Shown here: positions 46,183-54,499 of the stretch, piece after piece
Layout: each line of letters starts with the position of its first letter
Numbering within the stretch: position 1 is the first letter of the stretch
DNA from: Flavobacterium crassostreae
GTDB lineage: Bacteria > Bacteroidota > Bacteroidia > Flavobacteriales > Flavobacteriaceae
DNA: 64,000 bases
Direction: 5' to 3'
Assembly: GCF_001831475.1 (NCBI RefSeq)
Contig: NZ_CP017688.1
Span: 620,001 to 684,000, forward strand
Notes under the pieces: model-generated
Databases searched by the model: none
Told to the model about the DNA's origin: nothing
What the model saw: only the letters and a program-made list of their open reading frames with translations
Translations under genes and position numbers: made by a program

Positions 46183-48437
46183 TGAAAACAATTATAATGG
46201 TACTTTCTTTAGGATTGCTATCCGGCTTATCTTTTGCGCAAGCTACCCTAAAAGGGACCGTTACCACCAACGGCATGCCTTTGCCACATGCTAATATTGT
46301 AGTAAAAAAAGCAAAAAAAGCCGTAGTTACGGATAGCCAAGGAAAGTACCAGATAGCTAATCTGGATCCTGGTGTTTATGAAGTTGGCGTTTCTTACACT
46401 GGGTTTCGATCCCAGCAAAAAAAAGAAGTGTTGGTGGATCGCACCCAAACGGTTTTGGATTTTGAACTAACCGAAGACAATACCCTAGACGAAATTGTAA
46501 TTACAGGAACCCTAAAACCCGTGAGTAGACTAGAAAGTACGGTTCCGGTAGAGGTGTACAAACCTACTTTTTTTAAGAAAAACCCAACAGCCAATATTTT
46601 TGAAGCCTTGCAAAACGTAAATGGGGTGCGCCCACAATTAAATTGTAATGTATGTAATACTGGAGACATTCATATCAATGGACTCGAAGGACCTTATACG
46701 CTGGTGCTCATTGACGGTATGCCTATTGTTAGTGGTTTATCAACCGTTTATGGTTTGTCTGGAATTCCGAATTCTTTATTAGAACGTATTGAGATCGTCA
46801 AAGGGCCTGCATCCTCTTTATATGGTAGCGAAGCCGTTGGCGGTTTGATCAATATTATTACCAAAAACCCCAACAATGCTCCTGTGTTTTCGGCAGACGC
46901 GTTTGTAACCGGATGGGGCGAAAGCAATGCAGACCTTGGATTTAAAGGAAATATTGGCAAAACAGCATCCGTTTTAACGGGTGTGAATTATTTTAATTAC
47001 AGCAACCCGATAGACAATAACAACGATAATTTTACGGACTTGACCTTACAAGACCGTATTTCGGTTTTTCAGAAATGGAATTTTAACCGCCAGAGTAACA
47101 AACTGCTTTCGGTGGCGGGACGCTATTTTTATGAAGATCGTTGGGGAGGTGCATTGCAGTGGAATAAAAAGCACCGCGGTGGCAGCCAAGTGTATGGTGA
47201 AAGTATTTACACCAAACGCTGGGAGTTGTTAGGAGCCTATGCGTTGCCCGTTTCCGAAAAAATGCAGTTTTCATTCTCCTACACAAGCCACGATCAGAAC
47301 TCGGTGTATGGCAACGTGCCTTATCTGGCACAACAACGCATTGGTTTTGGGCAACTCAGTTGGGACAAAAAAATAAAGCAACACGACTTACTTTTTGGAA
47401 CTGCATTACGTTACCAATATTATGATGACAACACCACCGCTACCCTAAACGAAGAGGTCAATTGGATCCCGAGTTGGTTTGTTCAAGACGAAATTGCTTT
47501 TGATGACCATCATAAAATACTGTTGGGAGCTCGTTACGACTATAACAACAACCACGGATCTATTTTTACGCCACGTTTTGCTTACAAATGGAAAATTAAC
47601 AGCAATAATATTTTGCGTTTCAATACCGGAACTGGTTTTAGAATTGTGAATCTTTTTACCGAAGAACATGCGGCACTAACTGGATCTAGAGACGTTATTG
47701 TTCTCGAAGATTTAAAACCAGAACGCTCTATTAATGCCAACTTAAATTATCTTAAAAAAATATATACCAAAAATGGCCATTTTATAGGTATCGAAACCAC
47801 TGCTTGGTACACCCGATTTAGCAATTCCATTATTCCAGATTATGACACCAATCCCAACCAAATAATTTACAAAAACTTAGATGGTCATGCGGTTACAAAA
47901 GGCGTGAGCACCAATCTGGATTTTGTATGCAATAATGGGTTGAAGATGATTCTGGGCGCAACGTACATGGCTGTTTCTAAAACAGAAAACAATACCACCA
48001 CGCAGCAAATGCTAACCGAAAAATTCTCGGCAACTTGGGCAATTAGCTACCGTATTAACTCCTTGTTTTTGGACATAGATTATACCGGAAATCTTTATGG
48101 CCCGATGCGTTTGCCGCTGCTTGGAGACCTAGATCCAAGAAAAGAATACTCCCCTACTTGGAGCATTCAGAATATTCAATTTACCTTTAATAAACTTAAA
48201 AACATAGAGATTTACGGTGGTATAAAAAACCTGTTAAACTGGACCCCAAACAAAGGAAATCCGTTTATCATTGCAAGAGCAAACGATCCATTTGACCAAA
48301 ACGTGCAGTACGATGCTAGCGGCAATGTGCAGGCTACTCCAGAGAACCCCTACGCCCTAAGTTTTGATCCAAGTTATGTATATGGTCCTAACCAAGGGAT
48401 TCGTAGTTTTTTTGGAATACGCTATAGCTTGCGATAA
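46182..48437 (+). CDS. TonB-dependent receptor, metal-island
   Basis: 751 residues. Signal peptide MKTIIMVLSLGLLSGLSFAQ from a TTG start (46182), a carboxypeptidase-like regulatory domain (residues about 22-105, GTVTTNGMPLPHANIVV), the plug (VEVYKPTFFKKNPTANIFEAL, then VKGPASSLYGSEAVGGLINI), and a 22-strand barrel. The plug carries Cys155 and Cys158 in CNVC, which may bind metal. It probably takes up a metal complex; control by the adjacent regulator is inferred from the shared promoter. Confidence 0.9.
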   Translation: MKTIIMVLSLGLLSGLSFAQATLKGTVTTNGMPLPHANIVVKKAKKAVVTDSQGKYQIANLDPGVYEVGVSYTGFRSQQKKEVLVDRTQTVLDFELTEDNTLDEIVITGTLKPVSRLESTVPVEVYKPTFFKKNPTANIFEALQNVNGVRPQLNCNVCNTGDIHINGLEGPYTLVLIDGMPIVSGLSTVYGLSGIPNSLLERIEIVKGPASSLYGSEAVGGLINIITKNPNNAPVFSADAFVTGWGESNADLGFKGNIGKTASVLTGVNYFNYSNPIDNNNDNFTDLTLQDRISVFQKWNFNRQSNKLLSVAGRYFYEDRWGGALQWNKKHRGGSQVYGESIYTKRWELLGAYALPVSEKMQFSFSYTSHDQNSVYGNVPYLAQQRIGFGQLSWDKKIKQHDLLFGTALRYQYYDDNTTATLNEEVNWIPSWFVQDEIAFDDHHKILLGARYDYNNNHGSIFTPRFAYKWKINSNNILRFNTGTGFRIVNLFTEEHAALTGSRDVIVLEDLKPERSINANLNYLKKIYTKNGHFIGIETTAWYTRFSNSIIPDYDTNPNQIIYKNLDGHAVTKGVSTNLDFVCNNGLKMILGATYMAVSKTENNTTTQQMLTEKFSATWAISYRINSLFLDIDYTGNLYGPMRLPLLGDLDPRKEYSPTWSIQNIQFTFNKLKNIEIYGGIKNLLNWTPNKGNPFIIARANDPFDQNVQYDASGNVQATPENPYALSFDPSYVYGPNQGIRSFFGIRYSLR

Positions 48438-48484
48438 ACACAACATACAAATAGCTTGGTTTAAACTATTATAAAATAAAACTA

Positions 48485-48949
48485 ATGAAACAAATCGTGT
48501 TGGTATGGCTGTTGGTGTTGCTTGCCACTACACCAAGTTTTGGGCAATTAAAAACCCATACTTTTCAAGAGGCAGCACAATTGGCAGAGCAAAACCCCAA
48601 ACCTATGGTAGTTTTTATTCATACATCTTGGTGCAAATACTGCAAAATAATGGATAATAGTACCTTTAAAAACAAAGAAGTCATAGCCGTATTAAACGCC
48701 AATTTTTATTTCATTTCGTTGGATGCGCAGACCAAAGAGTCGATTACTTTCAACAAGCATACGTTCCGCTTTCAACCCACCGGAACAAAAACAGGAATGC
48801 ATGAATTGGCTACGGCTTTAGCAACAATTAAGGATCAAGTTCGGTATCCTACACTAACTATTTTAGGAACCGATACTTCAATTATTTTTCAGCAACATTC
48901 TATTATTGGAGCTAACACACTGCTTTCAATTCTGGATAAGGCAAAATAA
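48485..48949 (+). CDS. exported thioredoxin-like protein
   Basis: 154 residues: signal peptide ending near TTPSFGQ, then a thioredoxin fold with CKYC (Cys50 and Cys53) in HTSWCKYCKIMD, of the DsbD-gamma/Thioredoxin_7 kind. It acts in the periplasm as a disulfide reductase or chaperone. It lies 47 bp downstream of the TonB receptor and may keep the receptor's cysteine pair reduced, which is inference. Confidence 0.82.
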   Translation: MKQIVLVWLLVLLATTPSFGQLKTHTFQEAAQLAEQNPKPMVVFIHTSWCKYCKIMDNSTFKNKEVIAVLNANFYFISLDAQTKESITFNKHTFRFQPTGTKTGMHELATALATIKDQVRYPTLTILGTDTSIIFQQHSIIGANTLLSILDKAK

Positions 48950-48954
48950 TTTCC

Positions 48955-48962
48955 TATTTTTG
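48955..48962 (+). promoter_or_regulatory. -7 box for the lycopene cyclase gene
   Basis: TATTTTTG, 23 bp upstream of the ATG at 48986; a weak -33-like TTCTGG lies at the usual 19-bp spacing. Confidence 0.45.
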
Positions 48963-48985
48963 GAATAAATTTTTATCCCTTTTTT

Positions 48986-50137
48986 ATGAAACACTACGAT
49001 TACATTTTTACAGGCTCGGGTTTAGCGGCATTGATGACGGTGTACAAAATGATCCAATCGGGTGCTTTTGAGGATAAAACAATTCTATTGATGGATCCAG
49101 ATTCTAAGAAGATTAATGATCGTACGTGGTGTTTTTGGCAAGACGCGCCCTCGGATTGGGAACGGTCCGTAACTAAAAAATGGGAATTGGCTTTATTTGC
49201 TACTACTAAATTTCGTCGTGATTTAGAGTTAAAACCCTATACTTACAACCGAATCAACGCTTCTGATTTTTACAGCCAAGCTCTTGATCAGATTTCGAAA
49301 CAAAAAAACATTCACTTTCTCAACGAAAAAGTTACCGATATCCATGAATTAAAAACACATGTTTATGTTGCCACCGAAACCCAAAGTTTCACGGGCGAAA
49401 AGGTATTCAATAGTATTTATCGAAAAGGCGAAGCCGAGAGCCAAACCAAATACCCTATTTTGCAACAGCATTTTATAGGTTGGTTTATAAAAAGCAAAGA
49501 AGCAGTTTTCAACCCAGAGCAAGCGACTTTTATGGATTTTTCGGTAGCGCAAAAAGGCAACACCCGTTTTATGTATGTTCTACCCACTGCAACCAACGAA
49601 GCTTTGGTAGAATACACCCTGTTTTCGCACCAAGTATTAGACAAAAGGGACTACGAAACCGAAATCCAAAACTACCTTGCAAAATTAGGTGTCACAGAAT
49701 ACGAAATTACCGACAAAGAAAAAGGCAGCATCCCGATGAGTTGCTATCCCTTCTGGAAAAAAAACAGCCAACGCGTACTACATATAGGCACAGCAGGCGG
49801 ATGGACCAAAGCCAGCACGGGCTACACCTTTAAAAATGCGGATAAAAAATCTACCGCTTTAATTGCCTTTTTACAAAAGGAATCGGATTTAACTACCTTT
49901 CATAAACGCACTAAATTCTGGTTTTATGATTTGCTTTTACTAGATATTTTAGATCGAGACAACCAAAAGGGAGCCAGAATATTCTCCTCGATGTTCCAAA
50001 AAGGGAGTCCTGCTCTGATTTTTAAATTTCTGGATGAAGAAACCTCGTTTTATGAGGATATTCGAGTGATTTTAAAATGTCCAAAAATGCCTTTTATCTG
50101 GTCCTTAATCCGGTCTGTGCGCTATTTATGGCCATAA
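48986..50137 (+). CDS. crtY: lycopene cyclase (CrtY-type)
   Basis: 383 residues of the lycopene beta/epsilon cyclase flavoprotein family: FAD-binding DYIFTGSGLAALM (GSGLAA near residue 11), RTWCFWQ, and the C-terminal ILHIGTAGGWTKASTGYTF pattern (here VLHIGTAGG). It cyclizes lycopene to beta-carotene, the base of zeaxanthin-type yellow pigments in flavobacteria. No other crt gene is in the window. Confidence 0.88.
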   Translation: MKHYDYIFTGSGLAALMTVYKMIQSGAFEDKTILLMDPDSKKINDRTWCFWQDAPSDWERSVTKKWELALFATTKFRRDLELKPYTYNRINASDFYSQALDQISKQKNIHFLNEKVTDIHELKTHVYVATETQSFTGEKVFNSIYRKGEAESQTKYPILQQHFIGWFIKSKEAVFNPEQATFMDFSVAQKGNTRFMYVLPTATNEALVEYTLFSHQVLDKRDYETEIQNYLAKLGVTEYEITDKEKGSIPMSCYPFWKKNSQRVLHIGTAGGWTKASTGYTFKNADKKSTALIAFLQKESDLTTFHKRTKFWFYDLLLLDILDRDNQKGARIFSSMFQKGSPALIFKFLDEETSFYEDIRVILKCPKMPFIWSLIRSVRYLWP

Positions 50138-50204
50138 AAACCACTAGCTATCCAACAATAACAAAACTTTATAACACAAAGGAGCCAATTCTTTTTAAAC
50201 TTTG

Positions 50205-50212
50205 TAACTTTG
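50205..50212 (+). promoter_or_regulatory. -7 box for the bacilliredoxin gene
   Basis: TAACTTTG fits TAnnTTTG, 35 bp upstream of the ATG at 50248. No -33 match at the usual spacing. Confidence 0.4.
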
Positions 50213-50247
50213 TGGTTCCAAAAAAATAACATCTAAAATAAAACAAT

Positions 50248-50658
50248 ATGTATCCAGAAGAAATGGTAAAACCCATGCAAGCGGAATTAACCGTAGCAGG
50301 TTTTCAAGATTTACATAGTGCTGAGGCAGTTGAAAACGCATTAAAAGCAAGTGGTACTACTCTTGTTGTGGTAAACTCGGTTTGTGGTTGTGCTGCTAGA
50401 AATGCACGTCCGGGAGCAAAAATGAGTTTAGAAGGTGCTAAAAAACCAGATCATTTAATCACGGTTTTTGCAGGCGTAGATAAAGAAGCGGTAGATGCTG
50501 CTAGACAACAAATGTTTCCTTTTCCTCCCTCTTCGCCTTCTATGGCATTATTTAAAAACGGAGAATTGGTACACATGTTGGAGCGCCACCACATTGAAGG
50601 TCGTCCTGCAGAAATGATTGCAGAAAACTTAAAAGATGCTTTTAACGAATACTGTTAA
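50248..50658 (+). CDS. BrxA/BrxB family bacilliredoxin
   Basis: 136 residues with a thioredoxin fold and the CGC active site (Cys46 and Cys48) in [15 protein letters not shown], plus a [14 protein letters not shown] cis-Pro loop. In Firmicutes bacilliredoxins remove bacillithiol from proteins; Flavobacteria can also make bacillithiol, so the same role is likely. Own promoter and terminator. Confidence 0.9.
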   Translation: MYPEEMVKPMQAELTVAGFQDLHSAEAVENALKASGTTLVVVNSVCGCAARNARPGAKMSLEGAKKPDHLITVFAGVDKEAVDAARQQMFPFPPSSPSMALFKNGELVHMLERHHIEGRPAEMIAENLKDAFNEYC

Positions 50659-50704
50659 TACTTCTGTTAACTACAAAGTATTGCGCTAAGTACGCAAAAA
50701 TTTC

Positions 50705-50750
50705 AACCGCCGCTTTGCAGATTTTTAACCTGTGAAGCGGCGGTTTTTTT
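50705..50750 (+). terminator. terminator of the bacilliredoxin gene
   Basis: GC-rich stem AACCGCCGCTT (50705-50715) with AAGCGGCGGTT (50735-50745) followed by eight or more T. Confidence 0.85.
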
Positions 50751-50751
50751 T

Positions 50752-50815
50752 GGAGCTATTTCCAGCTATTCGTTACAATCTTTTTACCCGCTAAAAAACG
50801 CGGCTAAAAAGGATT
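50752..50815 (-). repeat. dispersed hairpin element, copy E (truncated)
   Basis: On minus: AATCCTTTTTAGCCGCG, loop, GCGGGTAAAAAGATT, then GAATAGCTGGAAATAGCTCC, as in the other copies. Its other flank (the TAGCCC-GATAG part) is absent: the element runs straight into the remains of an XRE gene. Confidence 0.65.
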
Positions 50816-51093
50816 TGGCAAACTGATTTAGCTGGTCGGTTAGGCACTGGTAAAAATGCATTAGGAAGATATGAGAGAAACGAAGTTTTTCCCTCTATAG
50901 ATATTGCTCGTAAATGCCGATATTCTAGAAGTATCTTTAGATTATCTTACTAGCAAAGAAGATGTGCAGATGGACAAAAACACCAGTAGTCGTATTCTTG
51001 AAGTTGCTAAATTTGAAGAAACTGACCGCAATCCTATTTTTTTCTGTTATTGATGCTTTTATTGCTAAAAGAAAAATTCAAAGCATTTTATAA
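50816..51093 (+). pseudogene. broken XRE-family transcriptional regulator
   Basis: Starts inside the helix-turn-helix (QTDLAGRLGTGKNALGRYE, then RNEVFPSIDIARK). A one-base shift near 50913 restores ADILEVSLDYLTSKED and a second near 51040 restores SVIDAFIAKRKIQSIL, ending at TAA 51091. This matches an XRE regulator lacking about its first 20 residues, with at least two frameshifts. A hairpin terminator follows. The 5' break joins hairpin element copy E. Confidence 0.75.
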
Positions 51094-51098
51094 ACACC

Positions 51099-51128
51099 AA
51101 AGCCGAGCAATGCTCGGCTTTCTTTTTT
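51099..51128 (+). terminator. terminator after the XRE pseudogene
   Basis: AAGCCGAG / CTCGGCTT stem with short loop and T-run (51121-51128). It also lies 17 bp from the stop of the converging lipoprotein gene. Confidence 0.8.
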
Positions 51129-51144
51129 TAAATTCTAAATATAT

Positions 51145-51537
51145 TTACCTGTTTTCAATAGAGATAACTTCTATATTTACCTCTTGACCATCTTTTAAAT
51201 ATCCAGGGTTATACATATCTCCACCCAATACATTCAATCCAGACACTGAAATATCACATATTTTTGAAGAATCAATCCTAATTTTAACTGACCCCGTAGA
51301 ATCTGTTACATATTGTCCGACTTTATCAAAAGTTTTCATTAAATAACCAATTCCTTCTTTTCTTACTACTACAGTATCAAATTTATTAACTCTACGTTGT
51401 TTGGTTTCTTTATCAACTGAATTTATTGTTATAGTAATCTGATTTTTTGAATCATCTTTCATATTGCAATTTGAGATTAATAATGAAAATAGAGAAGCAA
51501 ATACAACTATTTCTAATTTAAGGATTCTTGATCGCAT
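51145..51537 (-). CDS. lipoprotein, candidate immunity protein of the lipase-like Rhs tip
   Basis: 130 residues with a lipoprotein signal (SLLISNC, Cys24), then a small beta-rich domain with no family I recognise. It overlaps the lipase-like tip by 20 bp (its ATG lies before the tip's TAA), the usual toxin-immunity arrangement. Being exported and lipid-anchored, it would act in the periplasm, where a lipase toxin would attack. Assignment is by position and location signal only. Confidence 0.6.
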   Translation of the reverse strand: MRSRILKLEIVVFASLFSLLISNCNMKDDSKNQITITINSVDKETKQRRVNKFDTVVVRKEGIGYLMKTFDKVGQYVTDSTGSVKIRIDSSKICDISVSGLNVLGGDMYNPGYLKDGQEVNIEVISIENR

Positions 51538-52051
51538 ACCTTGTTATATTTAAGTGATTAATTAGTCCTCCATTATAAGATTGTCCCGTTAAATTCACAT
51601 TGTTAATTGCAGGCCATTGGAAACTACCACTTACTGGACTACCTTGAAAAGGATTATCAGCCCAAAATAGTACGCCATCAACAGGATTTCTTTGATAGTA
51701 ATTAGTTACTTTCGACACGTTAGGGTAATCAAAATTAAAACTACCTCCAAAATACATCCCTACTGGGTCATAAAGAGTCATTTCAGAAATATGTATATTC
51801 ATTGCTCCAAGTTTGTTCGCAATTCTTACTGCTGCTGCTCCACCACGACTATGACCATAAAGCTTTAATTGATTGCCTTTTTCAAATCCTGCTTTCAAAT
51901 AAGCTATGATTTCATCATCGCCACCACCTACTGAACTGGCAAACACTTTACCCCCTTGTCCCTCAACTAATTTTTTTAAGGCAGGATTACCACTTGCTTC
52001 TTCGCCTCCTGCACCATTAATACCTGCAACTGTATACTTTGGTTTCATCAT
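51518..52051 (-). CDS. orphan Rhs toxin tip with lipase-like GHSRGG motif
   Basis: 177 residues from ATG 52051; the frame continues upstream into an Rhs linker (AVTGLVVSGLNH) to 52117, so this is a displaced C-terminal tip rather than a complete gene. KLYGHSRGGAAAVRIANKL is an alpha/beta-hydrolase nucleophile elbow, and LYDPVG may hold the acidic residue. Likely a lipase or esterase toxin. Overlapped by its candidate immunity gene. Whether it is translated on its own is uncertain. Confidence 0.65.
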   Translation of the reverse strand: MMKPKYTVAGINGAGGEEASGNPALKKLVEGQGGKVFASSVGGGDDEIIAYLKAGFEKGNQLKLYGHSRGGAAAVRIANKLGAMNIHISEMTLYDPVGMYFGGSFNFDYPNVSKVTNYYQRNPVDGVLFWADNPFQGSPVSGSFQWPAINNVNLTGQSYNGGLINHLNITRYAIKNP

Positions 52052-52117
52052 TGCGTGAGCCAGATGATTCAGTCCACTAACGACAAGACCAGTTACTGCT
52101 CCTTGCCAAAAATTACC
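52046..52117 (-). repeat. Rhs linker repeat, copy 4
   Basis: On minus it encodes GNFWQGAVTGLVVSGLNH, the same linker as in the main Rhs gene (55710-55782). It begins at the stop codon of the preceding immunity gene. Confidence 0.8.
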
Positions 52118-52740
52118 TATTTTAAAATTAACGGCAACTTGTTAGAAACTAATTTATCTGTGAAAAACTTATAGCCTTTCTTTTTGACAGAGTCTATCAC
52201 GCTGTTTGAAAATCTTTTATTAATAAAATCTTTTTTAACAGAATATTCTATCTCACATTTGTATTTTTCATTATCATTTAGTTTGTAATATATAATCGTT
52301 TCTTCGTTCTCTCTCACAACTAAATGGAAAGGTATATTCAATTTTACAGAGCTATTTGCCTTAACAAATATTAGACTTAATTTATCTTCTTTTACATACT
52401 TTTGGCTATGTCCATAATTATCCAAATTTGTATTATTTTGTGAGTTTTTATCATATGAAACATCTTTTACCCATATGGAATTTATTTTATTTTGACCATC
52501 ATAAATTGTCAATTTAGGATTAATAAGTGCATTTAAATCGTGGTAGTAATCAGTACTTCTAATTGGAAAAACAGTATCAATTATAAAGCAATAATTTATT
52601 TTAGAATTATTTTCTATTTGGAAAGTAATTTTTTCATTATCTCGTATGTTAGTGTTAATTATACGTAACCTAATGTCCGATTTGTTATATTCAGTAAAAC
52701 TAAAAAAAATGATTAGTAAGGATATAAATATTGTTTTCAT
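52117..52740 (-). CDS. exported candidate immunity protein (paired with tip 52748-53320)
   Basis: 207 residues from ATG 52740 (MKTIFISLLIIFFSF, signal peptide); an in-frame ATG at 52761 would add seven residues. Very AT-rich. It has IRLRIINTNIRDNEK near its N-terminus and ends DKLVSNKLPLILK; the two other immunity candidates (53324-53932 and 54500-55207) show the same N- and C-terminal patterns. It follows the HELNH tip and so is its likely immunity protein, acting outside the cytosol. Confidence 0.6.
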   Translation of the reverse strand: MKTIFISLLIIFFSFTEYNKSDIRLRIINTNIRDNEKITFQIENNSKINYCFIIDTVFPIRSTDYYHDLNALINPKLTIYDGQNKINSIWVKDVSYDKNSQNNTNLDNYGHSQKYVKEDKLSLIFVKANSSVKLNIPFHLVVRENEETIIYYKLNDNEKYKCEIEYSVKKDFINKRFSNSVIDSVKKKGYKFFTDKLVSNKLPLILK

Positions 52741-52747
52741 ATAAATG

Positions 52748-53320
52748 TTATCTAAAGCCATTATACATTTTATTCCAAAGATTAACTTGATTGTTATAAG
52801 AACTAAAAGCCTCCAAATTTACAGAAGCACCAGGCATATTAAATTGCCAATTATAAGCTTTTGCCTCTGACATAGCACTTCTATAACCATGTCCTACTTT
52901 ATTATACCATCTTGCCATATTACCATTAACATAATCTGCTGCATGGTTTAATTCGTGTCCTATTGTACTGGCCAATTTTAAATAACTTGAAAAGGCATTT
53001 TTAGAGATAAGTATTTTAGAAATACTCCCTTTTAATGTGTTCGGATTAAATTCTCCTCACACTGTTAATCCATCAGCAAAATTACCTTTACCATCTGTTA
53101 AATTCTCACGAGATTCAAATGAAGGATTATGAGCTTCCGCAGACAATTCGGGTAATACTTTTTGAGCAAAACCAGCCAATTCCGAATCCGATAAGTTAAC
53201 ATAAGCATTTGGATCATTATATCCTGCGGCTTTTAAACGTCCAATCAAATCTGACCGTTGAGTCATTTTGTGCATCGCGTGATTCAGTCCACTAACAACT
53301 AATCCCGTAACCGCACTCAA
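52748..53320 (-). pseudogene. orphan Rhs HExxH toxin tip broken by an in-frame TGA
   Basis: One reading frame from the linker (AVTGLVVSGLNHAMHKM, TTG at 53318-53320) to the stop at 52748, interrupted only by TGA at 53057-53059. Before it: the spacer and EAHNPSFESRENL; after it: LASTIGHELNHAADYVNG, an HExxH zinc site, ending NKMYNGFR. The tip at 53995-54456 is its relative and has sense codons there. The zinc site part alone could start at ATG 52975, but without the linker. Confidence 0.7.
53264..53317 (-). repeat. Rhs linker repeat, copy 3
   Basis: Encodes AVTGLVVSGLNHAMHKM; same sequence as the other copies apart from a few bases. Begins 3 bp after the stop codon of the immunity gene at 53324. 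Confidence 0.8.
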
Positions 53321-53323
53321 ATA

Positions 53324-53932
53324 TTACTTTAAAATCAAAGGTACTTTGTTAGAGTTAATTTCCTTGTCATATAATTCATATCCCATTTGTTTTAAAGAAT
53401 CCTTGATTTCTATTGGTAGTCTTTGTTTTAAGTATTCATCTAACTTTGGACTTATTAAAAAGCAAAAATATTTTGCGGTTTTTTTCATTTTTTCCTTTTG
53501 ATAACCATACCAACAATTATCATTTATCTTGGTTTTCATTTTAAATGGTATTTTAAAATATACTCTCTGCTTTGATTTAATCTTTAAAATGTTTTTTACT
53601 TTTATTTTGTATTTAAAATCCTTATGCATTAAATTATTGTAACATTCGTAATCTACTAGTTCTATGTCTATCTCGTTATTGCAATCATCTTTAATCCCAA
53701 TATTAGTTAAATATAAAAATTCAGAAGCACTAATAGGAGCTAATTTATTATAGGAACTTGTTGTGTCTAGAAGAATATAATAATCTTTTGTACTTCTATT
53801 TATTAATTCAACATCAAAATTACTGTTATCATTAATCAATTTATTTAATATTCGAAATTCTAATTCATCTTTTTTTATTTGTTTACTACTTATACATAAA
53901 AACAAAATAATTAGTATTGATATATATCTCAT
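53324..53932 (-). CDS. exported candidate immunity protein (paired with tip 53995-54456)
   Basis: 202 residues with a hydrophobic signal (MRYISILIILFLCISS). LEFRILNKLINDN near the start and SNKVPLILK at the C-terminus match the two sister proteins. AT-rich. It lies 62 bp after the tip it would neutralise and 3 bp before the next linker. No known family recognised. Confidence 0.6.
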   Translation of the reverse strand: MRYISILIILFLCISSKQIKKDELEFRILNKLINDNSNFDVELINRSTKDYYILLDTTSSYNKLAPISASEFLYLTNIGIKDDCNNEIDIELVDYECYNNLMHKDFKYKIKVKNILKIKSKQRVYFKIPFKMKTKINDNCWYGYQKEKMKKTAKYFCFLISPKLDEYLKQRLPIEIKDSLKQMGYELYDKEINSNKVPLILK

Positions 53933-53994
53933 GTTTTTTACATTTTTAAGATTTTAAAATCATTTTTCTATATGAAATGAACAGTAACCATCCA

Positions 53995-54456
53995 TTATTG
54001 TCTCATATAAATTTCCCAGTTTGTTGCTTTTGTTTCCGACAAAGAATGTGCAACACCTGCACTATTATGATTCGCCCAATTAGCATAATCCCCAGAAATG
54101 TGATCAACCACATGATTTAATTCATGACCGACCGTAGTGGCAAGTTGACGTATTGAATTTAGAACATTACTTCTAATTAATATTTTCCCTAATGATCTAA
54201 CTGTATATTTACCACTTGCATCTACAGTAAATTCTTTACAAGCTCGACCCGCAATGTTTGGATCGTTACCAATCATTAATTGTTTTTCAAAATCAGGTGA
54301 ATTTGCGTCTTTAAATAATTCAGGAAAAACTTTTGAAGCAAATTCTTTTATCTTTTCATTACTCCAATTTAAATATGGATCTTTATCAAGTTCATTTCCA
54401 TAACCTCCAGTCCTTATTGCTTTTTCTAGACGTGAACTTTCCTGCATTTTATGCAT
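53995..54456 (-). CDS. orphan Rhs HExxH toxin tip
   Basis: 153 residues from ATG 54456 in the linker (MHKMQESSRL), with VVSGLNHS read in frame just upstream. Zinc site LATTVGHELNHVVDHISGD, ETKATNWEIYM at the end. It is a relative of the broken tip 52748-53320 (shared NLSDSE/NWSNEK, VFPEL/VLPEL, GHELNH, SETKA/SEAKA). Probably a metallopeptidase toxin. Lacking the Rhs shell, it can be delivered only after recombination onto the main gene. Confidence 0.65.
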   Translation of the reverse strand: MHKMQESSRLEKAIRTGGYGNELDKDPYLNWSNEKIKEFASKVFPELFKDANSPDFEKQLMIGNDPNIAGRACKEFTVDASGKYTVRSLGKILIRSNVLNSIRQLATTVGHELNHVVDHISGDYANWANHNSAGVAHSLSETKATNWEIYMRQ

Positions 54457-54484
54457 CGAGTGATTGAGCCCACTAACAACTAAT
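54445..54484 (-). repeat. Rhs linker repeat, copy 2 (short)
   Basis: Encodes LVVSGLNHSMHKM; the shortest copy, preserving the part TTAGTGGGCT through GCATAAAATG. Confidence 0.75.
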
Positions 54485-54499
54485 ATTAATTGTCATACG

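Noticed and set aside
53055..53061. Recoded TGA (selenocysteine) in the orphan tip
   Set aside because: No selenocysteine insertion element or biosynthesis gene is seen, and the site is outside the catalytic motif; a nonsense mutation is simpler.
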